Shown here in pieces: positions 8,818 through 21,207 of a stretch of DNA of 64,000 bases. The notes beneath the pieces were generated by a model, which had not been told where the DNA came from, did no database searches, and was given only the letters and a program-made list of their open reading frames with translations. How positions within the stretch are numbered: position 1 is the stretch's first letter; every line of letters begins with the position of its first letter. The DNA comes from Mycoemilia scoparia (taxonomy: Eukaryota > Kickxellomycota > Kickxellomycetes > Kickxellales > Kickxellaceae): assembly GCA_027575805.1 (NCBI GenBank), contig JANBPU010000079.1, forward strand, positions 1-64,000. Direction: 5' to 3'. A program made the position numbers and the translations under genes.

Positions 8818-10509
8818 TTACTTCAGGTTGGCAAGCATCAGGGTGGGGGATTCGATGGTTTGCTTGAATTTGCTAACAAAGCGAGCCAAGGCTGCACCGT
8901 CGATTACCCTGTGATCTGCGCACCAGCTTGTGGCCATGATGTTTCTAGGAACAAGCATTTCTTCAGAGGCCCCGGTGCGCTCATTGTAGACTATGCCATA
9001 TCGTGGCAGGCGCTGTATCCTGCCAATAGCGCCGATACACAGCTGGGTGGGCACAAGAACAGGGAATAGGTATGTCCCTCCAATAACACCAATGTTGGAC
9101 AGCGAGAAGGTTCCTCCAGATATGTCTGCTTGGGTCAGTGACTTTGTGGCCCCAGCCTGCTGAAGACGGTACAATTCCTCTGCTATTTCCAAAATGGACT
9201 TTTTCTCTACCGCCTTGATATTTGGGGTCATCAGTCCTTTTGGCGTGTCCATTGCGATGCTGATGTTGTGCGAAGATCGATACTGGATCTGGGGCTGGCT
9301 TATATTGTCGCTAGGGGGGACAAGTCTGCCGTTGAGAATTGGGTATTCTGCTAACGCCATCGAGGCTGCCTTTATAAGAAAAGGCATGTATGATATTTTA
9401 TTTACGCTAGAAGAGAGAGAAGACTGGAGCTGCTTGTTGATCTCACTTCGTGCCCGCATTATACCATCGACAATTATCTCGTCTTTGTATGAGAAGTGGG
9501 GAATGGATAGGGACTCTGTCATATTTTTGAACATTGCCTTTTGGACTGAGGTCAATGGGACTATTTCGTCAGGATAGCCTGGCGCGCGCGCTGCTGAAGA
9601 AGCTTGTGCTGGAACGGGTTCTACAGAAACACGGGCAAGTTTTATTAAAGTGCTTTGATATGTTTATTGGCACTGGGTAAGGCACCACCCAATAAAAAAC
9701 AACAGAGGTGTGAGATTCCATGAATGCTTTGTTCTTGTGGGGCTTTTCTTTACCTGTCTCACTTTTGAGGCTGTTGAGCACATCTTCTTTAAGAATTCTT
9801 CCTCCCCTTCCTGTACCTTTAACGGTACTTATATCAACTCCATTTTCTTTTGCCACACGTCGCACTGCGGGGGTTGTGTATACTAAGCTGCTGTCTGGCT
9901 TACAAACACCTTGATCCTGCTCAGCATCTGCCTTTATAGCAGCTGGCTCCCCAGCAACTTGGCTACTACTAGGTGCATCAGCACGCTCTGGCTCCCCCTC
10001 AGCCTGTCCCTCGCTTTCTGGCGTTTCGATATCAACCAGGGGCATGCCTACAGTAGCCATATCTCCTGGAGAATAGTGGAGTTTCCCTACAATGCCATCG
10101 TAGCGCGAGGTGATCTCTGCTGTGGCCTTGTCGGACTGCACTTCGCATATCTTGTCGAATTGAGAAACCTTGTCCCCAGGCTTTACAAACCACTGAATTA
10201 TCTCGCATTCCGTAATGCCCTCGCCGATATCCGCGAGTTTATATGGGACAACAGCCTGAAGCTGCCTGTGAGTATGGAAGCAAGTATAACTGCCCTGCCC
10301 TTTTCTCAAGATCATGGCAACAGGCAGACTCAAGGGAGCCTATAAGGAGATAAAGAATAATCGGCATATAGGACTGGGGAGTCTATCAATACTTTCACAC
10401 TGCAACTTTCCCTGTCTTGTTTGGAATTTCAACTGACCTTTCTGGTAATGCAAAGAGAGGGGCGAGTGGCTGTTGGAAGACACCTGGCAACTTTGGCTGC
10501 TGAAAACAT
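8818..10509 (-). CDS. branched-chain 2-oxoacid dehydrogenase E2 (dihydrolipoyl transacylase, DBT)
   Basis: Core enzyme of the mitochondrial complex that degrades Leu, Ile and Val keto acids; it moves the acyl group from lipoamide to CoA. Exons 10509-10438, 10261-9754 and 9620-8818 give 460 aa. The first exon is an Arg-containing mitochondrial presequence (MFSAAKVARCLPTATR), which is why I chose this start over an in-frame ATG inside intron 1. The lipoyl domain (about 28-105) has its modified lysine in EVQSDKATAE. The E1/E3-binding domain (about 152-187) reads TTPAVRRVAKENG then GTGRGGRILKEDV. The catalytic domain ends with DHRVIDGA, holding the active-site His and Asp. Domain order and length match DBT (about 480 aa). 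The pyruvate-complex E2 is less likely, given the single lipoyl domain and the PYKLADIGEGI start. Confidence 0.93.
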
Positions 10510-10781
10510 TGTGCAATACTTTGGTGGCAGGAGTGGGTTTATTATAGAAGCTATATGCTATGACTATTTATAAGTAAAAGGAAAGAGTGATTCTGTGCTT
10601 GCAAATGTAAAAGAGTAGTGCTGAGATGAGAGAAAAGATGAGCTTTGGCACCTGACCAAAGTTAATACGCTATGGGCAAAGTTGATCATAGCCACATGTG
10701 ATGTTTACGTTCAAACGCTATGCTACATGGGCACAACTCTCCCACGCTTAGAAACTGATGATGATTCGGAGATCTGCAGAT

Positions 10782-13700
10782 CTACGGGCTGTCTTGTGCG
10801 TTCAGGGTCAGGGGGGCCAAAATATCAAATATCTCAGTTGCAGTGACTATATCCTCCGAATAGACCATGCCTGTTGTCTTGAACAGCTGGATTTGCTTCT
10901 GTGCAAGCGCGAGAGGCGTGTTTCCCCAGTAGTCCTTGGCATTGGGGTTGATATTTGGAAGGCTCATCAGCGCCCGTACCATGTCGACTTGGTTGCGAGT
11001 CACGGCCAGATGCAGTGCAGTGCCCCCTTCTATTCCTGGGTGGTTAAAGTCCGCACCAGCTTCTGCTAGCAGGTTGATCATTTCGGTATCGCTCTTCACG
11101 ACTGCACCAAATAAGCACTGCATCCAATCCTTGGTTTCCGCATCGTTGAAATGGGCGTCTGCTTTAACCAGAAGCCTAACGCACCCAATATTCCGCGACA
11201 GCACGGCAAAATAGAGCGGCGTGTGGCCTGTATTATCCAGGACATGGACACTGGCTCCTTGCTTTAGCAGGAAGCGGGTGCATGGGATGCTCCCCTCCCT
11301 GGCAGCGCAATGCAGGGGCGTTTTTCCATTATAGTCGTAGCAAGTGACATCGTACTTGTTGTGAGTAATGGCCAAAAGCATTTCCATTCCCTGGAGGTCG
11401 TTTGTGGACGCCGCGGCGCACCACATCACGGGCAAGAACGATCTCCACAGGAGATCCCGCTCCTGGGTGGTCATTATGTGCAGCGATGAGGACGAGGCGT
11501 GAGTTGCAGCCTGTTTGGCATTTATCAGTGTGCCAGGCGTCAAGCGGCCCAGAGAATCGGCCATATGGTCGTGGTGAGAAGTATAGTTGTCTTCCAATAT
11601 TTGACGAGCCAAGAACTGGATATAAGTGGCAGGCTTGGCAGATGTGTTGTAAAGGAATGGGACCTGTCTAGGCATTGGAACAGTTAACTCTCCCCGCAGA
11701 TTCCGGGACATATGTACCCGGCATTCCACAGGAGAAAGCCCGAGTCCAAGTAGAAAGCTTAGCTTGGTCAGCGCGCACTATTTCAAACCAAACATTTGTA
11801 CTATTATGCATTAATGAATATCCTTGGAGCGTTGCTAATCCGAATAAACAAGGCTCTTTGTTCTTACCTCTGATGTCATGTCGTGTCCAGACACAACTCC
11901 GGCCTCTGACAAACCTCGTGCAGTTGCATATATATCCGAAACGGTTCCTTTAAAGCCTACAACAAGTGAAATATTTTGGGAGCGCAATTGAGATAGAGAG
12001 TCAGCTCGAATTAATGCATTGCTGGTAAAGGAGATGGGCATTTTGCAAATACTCACACTGGGTAACATTTACGATTATAACTCCTCGGTCGCTAGCTTCC
12101 TTAAAGGCAGCAAGGAGATCTGCACGGTCATCTGGGGCATTACCGGCACCATATGTTTCCAGCACAACACCGCGGATATGAGGAGACAAGAATGCCTGGA
12201 TGGCGGCTGTAGTTATTCCAGGGAAGAGTCTCAGCGTGGCTACATTGCAGTCCATGTTTTTGTGGGCCTTGAAGCGCTGGATCGCGTTGGGCCTCATAAC
12301 GTCGGGCCAGTTCACCTCTATATTTTAGAGCACACAGATGTATGTTTAGACAAAGCACTAATATAATATTGAGTGGTGCAAAACAAAGCCAGAACTCACC
12401 GATATTTACCCCCACCTTCACCAGTGGCGCTAAATTGGGAGAATCAAATGCCTTAAACTCCATTGCGTTGACCTTCACGCAGCGATTTCCTCTATAAAGC
12501 GCGTTATTAAAATACAGAGATACCTCTGGTATCATGAAATGTCCGGCGATGGTCAATGCGCCCAAGAGGTTTTCGACTGCATCATTCCGGACCTCAGAAA
12601 ATGGCACCTGGGATCCAGTCAAAATTACTGGCTTTCTAAAGCAACAATCCAAATTTGCAATACGGCTAGTAACTTTGCAACCAAAGAGACATGTGCTATA
12701 CAGCAACATAGAATGGTATCCAACCTTACCCCAAGTTTTCTAGCATAAAGCTGAGGGCACTGGCAGTATAAACCATTGTATCCGTGCCTAAATTTTGAAT
12801 CCCGTGAGCGATAAATTCAGGTTTACTTAGGTATAACAGCTTTGGGTGGCATTATTTGTAACACAAATGGCTTACCATGTAGGATGATAAATGCATCGAA
12901 TCTGTGGTAGAACCGCTCGATATCAGAAACAATTTTGGACCAGTCTAAAATGAGCAACAATGTAAAATATTGCCTTTTAAAACAATTGAATCGCCAAGGG
13001 CAAAAGCGCACGGGCCAATGCGGATTCCAGCAACTTCAACCAATGAAATACGCTTTACCTTTCATGGAAATGTTGCATGAGTCTAGCAGCGGATCGTACT
13101 CAAGAAAGCAGTACCTAGAAAGAGAAAAAAGTAGCCACACAGAGTTAATATCAGCAGTGTGGCATATGATCCATCTTGCCGATCTAGAAAGGAGAGCCCA
13201 AGATTTCATTTTCGTCTAATGGAAACACCACCTACTTGATACGCTTGCCATACAATGAGCGAGGTGTGATGAGCCAGTCAGAAAGCACTGCGTCTTCCAG
13301 CGCCTTTTCGGGGATATCTACGATATTTGCCAAAGACACCGTGGATCCGCTGACAGAGTTGGTCTTGGTGGTTCCTTCCTCATCGACCCAAAGCCTGTCT
13401 ACATTTTGTCTGTCCTGCTGAAGAACACCTTCAGTCGTTTGTGCTGGCTTTGTGCCATCTCTGTCCTGGGTGCCACCCTTTGTTTGTTGGCCCGCAAGGT
13501 TGGCTTCTGCTACGGGGGGCGTTCCTTGCTCGTCCCGAGAGCTGCTTCGGGAGTAGCTCTCAAAGTCACGGAAACCATCGGGATCGTGGAAACGGCGAAG
13601 AAGAGCCAGACTTTGTGGGAGGTATCCTTTGACTGGGGTGTACCCGTTCTCCTTGTCGTGCTGCATCCCAATGGTTCCGCCGGTATATATGATCAGGACC

Positions 13701-13858
13701 TTTGAAATACCGCGAACAAACGTGTCCTCTCCAAGCAGCGTTGTGCGTTGGAAGTTCACTGTCTCGTTGAGGTACTCTGATCCCTTTCTTCTCAGTCCTC
13801 TAGGGCCGCCCTGTCCATTTGATCCATTCTCTATGCTATTTGGGTGCAAGGTGCTCAT
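10782..13858 (-). CDS. L-asparaginase with carboxy-terminal ankyrin repeats (ASPG type)
   Basis: Hydrolyses asparagine to aspartate and ammonia; animal homologues have the same asparaginase-ankyrin layout. Eight exons give 795 aa: 13858-13236, 13114-13059, 12944-12876, 12787-12730, 12635-12400, 12317-12057, 11956-11868 and 11777-10782. Catalytic blocks are intact: IIYTGGTIGM with the nucleophilic Thr, ILHGTDTMVYTASAL (split by an intron after HG), and the lysine-side region ILTGSQVPFSEVRNDA. Ankyrin repeats follow (for example GKTPLHCAAREGSIPC, GHTPLYFAVLSRN, GTALHLAVTRN and GNTPLALAQ). An insertion rich in Ser, Gln and Asp separates the first catalytic block from the next (about residues 95-175) and is probably a disordered loop. 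No signal peptide is seen, so it is likely cytosolic. Confidence 0.92.
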
Positions 13859-14372
13859 TTTAAGCTAAATATTTTAAATTAGAGAAAAGAAAAAGTGGTG
13901 AAAATATCGTAGCAGAAAAGCCCGTTAAAAAGTCCCAATGATGTCGATCGCCAAGTCTGAAGCGACTGAGAGGTTAGTCCAGCCTTTCGGAGTTTACTGG
14001 GGGCAGAGATTGGCTGTTTTAGACGCCCCCTTGGGTTATCAGAACCCAACGACCGTGTTTTTATTTTCCCCCTTTTAGTCTGCCCCCACTTCCTATCTCA
14101 AGCCCTGCAGAACTCCCACATGACAATCTAATGAAATAGCTCAATTAGCAAAGCTGGTATGCAAGACTATCTTGGCATCCGTATATCTTTAGGTAAATGT
14201 GGGTTCACTATTGCCAATTGCAATGATATATATTGGTAAAACATGTTAAAGTCCTTACAGGCTCAAAACAATCAAATAAAAAGTAAGAGTTCTAAATAAT
14301 ATATGATAAATTATAATCGCTTGTATGTGCGCCACTTTAAAAAATATGAAAAAAACAAGGCTAAAATATCTT
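13859..14372. other. spacer between asparaginase and acyl-CoA oxidase
   Basis: Holds the asparaginase promoter and the acyl-CoA oxidase 3' end. It contains C-rich blocks (CGCCCCC, TGCCCCC) around 14020-14090. A possible two-exon plus-strand reading of about 45 codons at 13938-14133 begins MMSIAKSEATER, but nothing else supports it. Confidence 0.4.
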
Positions 14373-16855
14373 TTACTCTTCCTGGTCGATTTCCAGCTCG
14401 GGCCCGCCATCAGAATCTACCGATCTGTTTAGAAGTGGCTTGATGAGCTTTTCAAAGTAGGGAATCTCATTCTGAGGGTTGTTGCGCTTAACCAAGTCAA
14501 AGTACTTGACGTAGATATTTCCGTCAAAGCAGCCAAGTGGGGAATTGATCACATAGTCAGAGTAGTTGAAGGAGTCAACGATGGAAACAGCGTCATTGCG
14601 CAGGTCAGCGCATAGCTCGCTTACATGCCGCTTAATTGTGTAGATCTGCTCGTTATTATAGTAGCCGCACTGGAGGAATTCTCCACTATGCTGAGTTGCT
14701 GAGTGTGTAGCAAACAGCACAGCGAGCTTGGTTAGCGTAGGGCGCAACGAATCAGGACTTGCCTCGGCTGCCTCGGAAAAGCGGTTAAAGAGGTGGGTAA
14801 ACACATGCATGCGGGCCGCGTGGAGACGGGATGCTGAGCACTGCTCGTAGGCTGCGTCTTTATCCAAGCCCTTCTTCAATGCCTCCTCAAACTCATTTGC
14901 GGCCTGAATAATGGCGTTTGCGGCAACACAGCCCCATGCTTCCCTGAGGGTCTTGAAGGAGCAGACATCTTCGACGGATACTCCCTTGCAACTAGGGTGT
15001 GTGCGGCTCTTTACAAACTCTCCCAAATACGACATATTTTTAGGAAGAGGTTTGCCTTTCTTGGCCTGGTTTGCCATTGAGACCAGGTATCTGCCGCACT
15101 GAAGAGTCAGAATCGTATTGTCGCCCTCCCAAGTGCAGTGGACAACAAAGTCTTGGTACGAGGTTGACAGTCCGGTGTAAGCAGAGTATCCATGGCCACC
15201 CAACGACTGACGGCACTGGTCAATGATGTTCAGACACATCCAAGTACAAAAGGCCTTTAGACCAGCGCTTGTGGCATGAGTCTCCTTCAAGTTTTCCAGC
15301 AACGCTTGCATGTTTTCTTGCTTCTCGGAATTGATCTGGGCCATAAGGTTTTGATAGTTTGTGTTCATCTCGCGTGCGCCGAAAATCATTGCAAAGGTCT
15401 GGGCAAGCAGCGGGATCAGGCGGTGTTGGTGAATAGGGTAGTCGAGCAGCTTGGTCTCTACTTGGCCAGGACCACTAGCGAACTGGCGGCGAATAGCAGC
15501 ATAGCGAATAGCGATGGTCAAGGCACGCTTAGATACGTTTCCTGAGTCGTTAACCATGGATACACGCCCAAGGATAAGGGCGCCATATGCAAGCTGGGCC
15601 ATGGGTGGATCAATTACCTTTCCTTCTCGAGTGACCTTGGTGTGCTTCATCAGCATGTGGCTGCGAGGGATCCGCACATTTGTAAACTGGATCCAGCCAT
15701 TATCGATCTGGTCGCGGCCCATCTTCTTTCCAATATCGCCAATATTCACCCCTGGCATCAGCTGGAATGTTTCGGGGTCACGAAGCTGGACAACAAATGT
15801 TTTGACGCCATAGCGCTTGCCATCAATGATTAGCTGCGCGTAAACTGCGCAGTGGGTTGCGGTGTGTGCTGCACCTCCAATCCACCACTTCGTGGCTGTT
15901 ATGGTAGGTGTGTGGATAACAAACTCATCTGTGTTTTTGTCAAAAGTCGCGGTTGTCTCGAGCCCAGCGACATTTGACCCATGGCCGAGCTCAGTCATCC
16001 CAAAGCAGCCTATGATTCCTTGCATGGTCATAGCGCCTCTTTCGAGCCAGTAGCTGAGCTGGGAAGGGGTTGCTTGTCCCTGGAGTGCTCCAAAGAAGAG
16101 GCCGATATGCACACCAAACCTGGTCCAAAATCCAGGATCAACGACGGATATCATTGCCATTTTTTGGAAAACTTGCTCCTTGCTCTTTGTTAGGAGATCG
16201 TCAGCCATGCGGCGAACCTTCGCCATGGTCCTCTCGCGTATCTCAGCTAATGAAAGGTTGGGATAGTCGTCGATCTTCCAGTTCGGATCACGCTCAAGTT
16301 CCAGCATAATTTCCTCCTTGAGCTATTTTGAATATTTCACATGATTGTGTACAGTTAGTGCTTATGATCTCTAAGCAGCCATTAAGTCAAAGGGCTATAG
16401 ACCAGGCACATGAGTGACCATTTTTGAAGGGCTAAATTGTTATTGTATATGATAGTGCAGGCTGGCCAATATGCAAGCTGAAACTGGCCTACTAGTAAAA
16501 GTTAGCCCTTCAAAAATAACTACACACATGGGCATGGAGGGCTCTGTCAAAAGGCAGACTCGACATTATTAACACACATACAAGGTAAATACATACCAAA
16601 GTTGCTTCTTTGTCACCATCAACAAAATAAGTCATTTCGCGCACAGGGAAAGAAGGAGACTTGCGCTCCGCACCCAAGCTCTCCATCGGGCTATTGTTAT
16701 ACAGGTGGTAGATACTGGATAAGCAACTGAATACATATGTATATGTTTGTGCATGTAGTGTGGACCAGTCTGATGGTGCCGCCAAAAGCCATCATTACTT
16801 ACTTTATAGGAGCCTGGTTGCTTGAATTTGGAGTAGGGGCCGAGGTAGAAACCAT
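14373..16855 (-). CDS. acyl-CoA oxidase, peroxisomal
   Basis: FAD enzyme for the first step of peroxisomal beta-oxidation; oxidises acyl-CoA to trans-2-enoyl-CoA and makes hydrogen peroxide. Exons 16855-16803, 16714-16597 and 16322-14373 give 706 aa, a normal family length. Family blocks include VREMTYFVDGDKEATL joined by splicing to KEEIMLELERDP, the FAD-site region GCFGMTELGHGSNVAGLE, and VHCTWEGDNTILTLQ, whose Glu is the catalytic base. The carboxy end is ...ELEIDQEE with no SKL-type signal, which is common for fungal acyl-CoA oxidases that use another import route. The second intron (16596-16323) contains a family B1 repeat. Fungal paralogues with different chain-length preferences cannot be told apart here. 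Confidence 0.95.
16409..16530 (+). repeat. family B1 repeat in acyl-CoA oxidase intron 2
   Basis: About 120 bp with inverted ends around ATTTTTGAAGGGCTAA and TTAGCCCTTCAAAAAT. The core reads GGCTGGCCAATATGCAAG then CTGAAACTGGCC, shared with the copies near 25.0, 43.3 and 45.9 kb. It lies wholly within the intron. Confidence 0.85.
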
Positions 16856-18577
16856 ATCTAAGAATAAGAATACAAAATCTAAAGAAACATGCACTCCAGT
16901 AGCTTGGAGGTGATGCAGGCTATTTATTACTATCGCAATGGCGGCTACTATCACAGGCAAGAATTGTCTGGGCACTAACAACGGAGTTGAAAGAAAGGCA
17001 TGAGAAGCGCTGTCCTATGGGCGGCTCGTTCCCACGTGCAATCAGCCTGCCTCTGAAGCTTGCAAAAACAATCATTTTTTGAGAGAAGCACATGAGGATA
17101 AGTGGCTACTAACCTATGGATGAACGGAGGGGAATTGGCCCGATCGCAAGCAACCCCTTCTTGGTCTCAGCCAAAGATGTATCGTGACCATACAAAGCAT
17201 CAGGCTGACATTAACACATGCTGCTTCTTGAATAGCTGACTTGCCTCTCTGTTGAGGGGCATGCGATTTGAGGCCAAATACATAAGATTTGCACCAGAAG
17301 CTTGATCATAGCGCACCGCACACCTCAAGCCCATCTGGAAATGGCTGCGACTAAAAATGGCTGCATATTACGAAATCATGGTCCACAAACTCCCTGTAAG
17401 TATACGTCTTCAAGTATAATATGATCAGGGTTGGGTATGAGAGATCTGTCACCTCACCAGTACCCGCCCAGAATATGCCATTCAATCAGCCTCGATGGTT
17501 CCATAGGTGCCCCTGGCATCCAGTGCCACCGAGGTGATATACTGCTGTCTACTAGCTTGTTAAACCAACGCAAATATGAACAAGTTGGAAATCTGAAAAG
17601 TTCTTACTACCTTTTGAGATTCTTGTTTTTAAGCGCACATGCCATGTTTGATGATGCCTCTTTACATAGAAACACACGCTGATGGCAATTCTTGGCCTGC
17701 CATAAAGACGTAAATACTTAGGTCATACCCACCTTATTTATCAACTGGAGAAGAAAAGCCAGAACAATCGTCAAATAGACAAAATGGGTGCTTTGATAGC
17801 AACAAAGCATGTAAGAACACTAGACATGTCTAGCCACTTGCGCCATCTCTATTCAACCATTGTAGGTACTTTTACATAATAGTATAGATCTGGGTCTATA
17901 AACGCCTATTGAATGTCTTACGGGGCCTTTCAAGTGGTGCTGTCTACCACTTGATATGGAAGTGGCAGTATGCATGTTTTTAAAGATGTGGCCGTCTAAT
18001 AGAAGTGCTTGTTACCACACCTGACTTCTTTGTTACAATAGATGGCAAGTTCTCCATCAAAAGGGAACAGGCCGATATCCACACATATTCCCTACAAACC
18101 AGCCCATAAGCCATACATTTTAGCTGATGTCTTTGTGATAATTGGCTGTTATCCAAGATACTATTCTGATACATCTTCAAAGGTGAGTCTGTAAGATAGT
18201 AACGATTCCTGATTTAATTATCCAACTTTAGATTTCTGGCCCTAAATCTAGGTCTGGATGATTAGTTTGGGATAATGACTTGATGATCCTATGGGGCTCT
18301 CTCGACTTTACCAGCGTGTTCGATAAAATTCCATTTGGAAATAAAGCTGGCCAATCATGGTCCACGGCCGGACTTGATTCTATTTTTTTCTACACTAAAA
18401 GGGCATCAATGAAGACCAAAGAAAAGCCAGTACGAGTACGTAGGCAGTTTTATGAGGACAAGGCGAGCTGATATAAATGGGAAACGGCGTGAGTGCTTTG
18501 TGTTGTTACCCAGGTCTCTTCAACTTTCTTTTTCATTTCCTGCAAACTTCTGTGTAAAATTTTTTATAGCAACCAAA
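16856..18577. other. 1.7 kb spacer upstream of acyl-CoA oxidase and HSP90
   Basis: A divergent promoter region with no gene I can support. It holds one family A repeat (18042-18191). A short candidate exon at 17357-17395 (MAAYYEIMVHKLP) recalls the start of small mitochondrial ATP synthase subunits, but no convincing continuation was found. Upstream of HSP90 I saw no well-spaced heat-shock element. Confidence 0.5.
18042..18191 (+). repeat. family A repeat, copy 3
   Basis: Plus orientation, starts ATGGCAAGTTCTCCATCAAA and has CCATACATTTTAGCTGATGT in the middle. The 3' end is of the CTTCAAAGGTGAGTCTG subtype rather than the TTTTAGAGGTGACTACTCTG subtype. It lies in the HSP90 upstream region. 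Confidence 0.85.
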
Positions 18578-20683
18578 ATGTCCTCTGAAACTTTTGAATT
18601 CCAGGCTGAGATTTCTCAGCTTATGAGCCTTATCATCAACACCATCTACTCCAACAAGGAAATTTTCCTCCGTGAGTTAATCTCCAACGCTTCCGATGCT
18701 CTCGACAAGATCAGATACCAATCACTCACCGACAAGTCCGTCCTCGAAGAAGGTGGCGAGGAGTTCAAGATTGATATTATTCCCAATGCCGAGGAGAAGA
18801 CTCTTCGCATTCGCGACACTGGTATCGGTATGACGAAATCAGACCTCATCAACAATCTCGGTACCATTGCCAAGTCCGGAACCAAGGCCTTCATGGAGGC
18901 TCTCAGTCAGAATGCCGGCGATATCTCTATGATCGGTCAATTTGGTGTCGGTTTCTACTCTGCTTATCTTGTTGCCCACAAGGTCGAAGTTGTATCCAAG
19001 AACAACGATGACGAGCAGTACATCTGGGAATCATCCGCTGGTGGCTCTTTCAATGTTACCCGTAAGGAGGTCTTCCCCGACTTGAAGCGCGGTACTGAGA
19101 TCATTCTTCATATCAAGGATGACCAGCTCGAATATCTCGAAGAGCGTCGTATCAAGGAGGTCGTCAAGAAGCATTCCGAATTCATCTCATACCCCATCCA
19201 TCTCCACACCATCGCCGAGGTCGAGAAGGAGGTTCCCGCCGACGAAGAGGAATCCAAGGTTGAAGAGTCAGAAGAGAAGAAGGAAGACGAGGCCAAGATC
19301 GAGGACGCCTCCGACTCTGAAGATGAAGAGAAGAAGGGCAAGACCAAGAAGATTAAGGAGCTTGAGCCCAAGGACGAGGTCCTCAACAGCAACAAGCCCA
19401 TCTGGGCCCGCAAGCCCTCTGACGTCACTCAGGAGGAGTACGGTAACTTCTACAAGGCTCTCAGCAATGACTGGGAAGATCCCCTTGCCATCAAGCACTT
19501 CTCAGTAGAGGGACAGCTCGAGTTCCGTTCTCTTCTCTTCACTCCCCGCCGTGCTCCCTTCGATCTCTTTGAGTCTCGCAAGAAGCGCAACAACATCAAG
19601 CTTTACGTCCGCCGTGTATTCATCATGGACGACTGCGAGGACATCATCCCTGAGTGGTTAAGCTTTGTCAAGGGTGTTGTTGACTCTGAGGATCTTCCTC
19701 TCAACATTTCCCGTGAAATTCTCCAGCAGAACAAGATTCTCAAGGTCATCCGCAAGAACCTTGTCAAGAAGGCCATTGAGATGTTTACCGAGATTGCCGA
19801 GGATAAGGAGAACTTCACCAAGTTCTACGAGGCCTTCAGCAAGAACTTGAAGCTCGGTGTTCACGAAGACAGCCAGAACCGCACCAAGCTTGCTGAATTC
19901 CTTCGTTACAACTCCACCAAGTCTACCGAAGAACTCACCTCCCTCAAGGACTACGTCACTCGCATGCCCGAGAACCAGAAGAACATCTACTACATCACTG
20001 GTGAGTCCAAGCAGGCTGTTGAGAACTCTCCATTCCTCGAGAAGCTCAAGAAGCGTGGATTCGAAGTCTTGTATATGATTGACCCCATTGATGAATACTG
20101 CGTCCAGCAGCTCCGTGAATACGAAGGCAAGAAGCTCGCCTCAGTCACCAAGGAGGGTGAAATCGAGGAAGACGAGTCTGAGAAGGAAGCCTTTGAAGCT
20201 AAGAAGAAGGAGTTTGAATCTCTCTGTTCATCCATCAAGGAGAAGCTCGGCGACAAGGTCGAGAAGGTCGTCGTCTCTGATCGCATCACCGACTCTCCCT
20301 GCGTTCTCGTTACCGGACAGTTCGGTTGGTCTGCCAACATGGAGCGCATCATGAAGGCCCAAGCTCTCCGCGACAGCTCCATGACATCCTACATGGTTTC
20401 CAAGAAGACTATGGAGATCAACCCCGATCATCCTATCATTCGTGCCCTCAAGGACACCCCCGCCGACTCCAACAACTTCTCCACCTTCGCTACCATGCTT
20501 TACAACACTTCATTGTTGGCCTCTGGATTCACTCTTGAGGATCCCACCGTCTTCTCTAACAGCGTTTACAACATGCTCAAGATTGCTCTTAGCGTTGAAG
20601 ACGATGTCTCCACCAACGACCCTGCTGCTGAGGTCGCCGAGGATGAGGCTGCCGCCGATTCCAAGATGGAGGAGGTCGACTAA
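18578..20683 (+). CDS. cytosolic heat shock protein HSP90
   Basis: ATP-dependent chaperone for kinases, steroid-receptor-like clients and others. One exon gives 701 aa. The start is the ATG at 18578 ([16 protein letters not shown]), which matches the family; an in-frame ATG 42 codons upstream is ignored because its leader is not HSP90-like. The GHKL ATPase domain has [34 protein letters not shown] and [15 protein letters not shown] charged acidic linker follows (about residues 215-265), then the middle domain with the catalytic-loop Arg region and the dimerisation domain. The last residues are MEEVD, the docking site for TPR co-chaperones, so this is the cytosolic type. C-ending codons are strongly favoured compared with neighbouring genes, as expected for high expression. 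Confidence 0.98.
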   Translation: MSSETFEFQAEISQLMSLIINTIYSNKEIFLRELISNASDALDKIRYQSLTDKSVLEEGGEEFKIDIIPNAEEKTLRIRDTGIGMTKSDLINNLGTIAKSGTKAFMEALSQNAGDISMIGQFGVGFYSAYLVAHKVEVVSKNNDDEQYIWESSAGGSFNVTRKEVFPDLKRGTEIILHIKDDQLEYLEERRIKEVVKKHSEFISYPIHLHTIAEVEKEVPADEEESKVEESEEKKEDEAKIEDASDSEDEEKKGKTKKIKELEPKDEVLNSNKPIWARKPSDVTQEEYGNFYKALSNDWEDPLAIKHFSVEGQLEFRSLLFTPRRAPFDLFESRKKRNNIKLYVRRVFIMDDCEDIIPEWLSFVKGVVDSEDLPLNISREILQQNKILKVIRKNLVKKAIEMFTEIAEDKENFTKFYEAFSKNLKLGVHEDSQNRTKLAEFLRYNSTKSTEELTSLKDYVTRMPENQKNIYYITGESKQAVENSPFLEKLKKRGFEVLYMIDPIDEYCVQQLREYEGKKLASVTKEGEIEEDESEKEAFEAKKKEFESLCSSIKEKLGDKVEKVVVSDRITDSPCVLVTGQFGWSANMERIMKAQALRDSSMTSYMVSKKTMEINPDHPIIRALKDTPADSNNFSTFATMLYNTSLLASGFTLEDPTVFSNSVYNMLKIALSVEDDVSTNDPAAEVAEDEAAADSKMEEVD

Positions 20684-21207
20684 ATCATTTAGCGAGCACC
20701 ATTTAATTTTACAAAATATTACCTATGCTTTGCTATTTTTCATTTTCTATAAGATCACGACATTACACATTATTATTCAATGAAAAACATTCATTAATTT
20801 GACAAGTATGTTGGATTCCATGATATTAGAAACACATAAGCTGAATACATTTGGCAGTACAAAATTTGGATTACTGAACTAACTTTAATAGTGTCTTATT
20901 TGTTCCACTAATAACAGTCTTTTGCATGTTTATTGGAACATCTCTGTCTACATCAAAAACTAGTCATAAATGTTTCATAGCAAGAGGCTGATTTTGATTT
21001 GATGTATCAAGGATGTGAAATTTAGCTATTTTATTACGTTTTCTGAGCATTAAGAACTCTACTCATTTTGAAGTTTGCCATAATTACTGGTACTACAACC
21101 TTGTATCAAAATAGCCTTGGTTACTCAGCCTCTCTACCTTTTATAGCATCTACTCTCCATATTTTGGTTTACCTTCCACCATTTCTTTATCAGAATACTA
21201 CTTCAAA
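20684..21207. other. spacer between HSP90 and beta-adaptin
   Basis: AT-rich; HSP90 terminator and adaptin promoter. No repeat or other element recognised. Confidence 0.5.

Noticed and set aside
17340..17690. Possible Atp19-like (ATP synthase subunit k) gene beginning MAAYYEIMVHKLP
   Set aside because: The first 13 residues are suggestive and followed by a good GTAAGT donor, but no acceptor gives a continuation resembling the family.
18300..18480. Heat-shock element upstream of HSP90
   Set aside because: TTCC and GGAA pieces occur near 18330 but not with the 5-base spacing of a true element.
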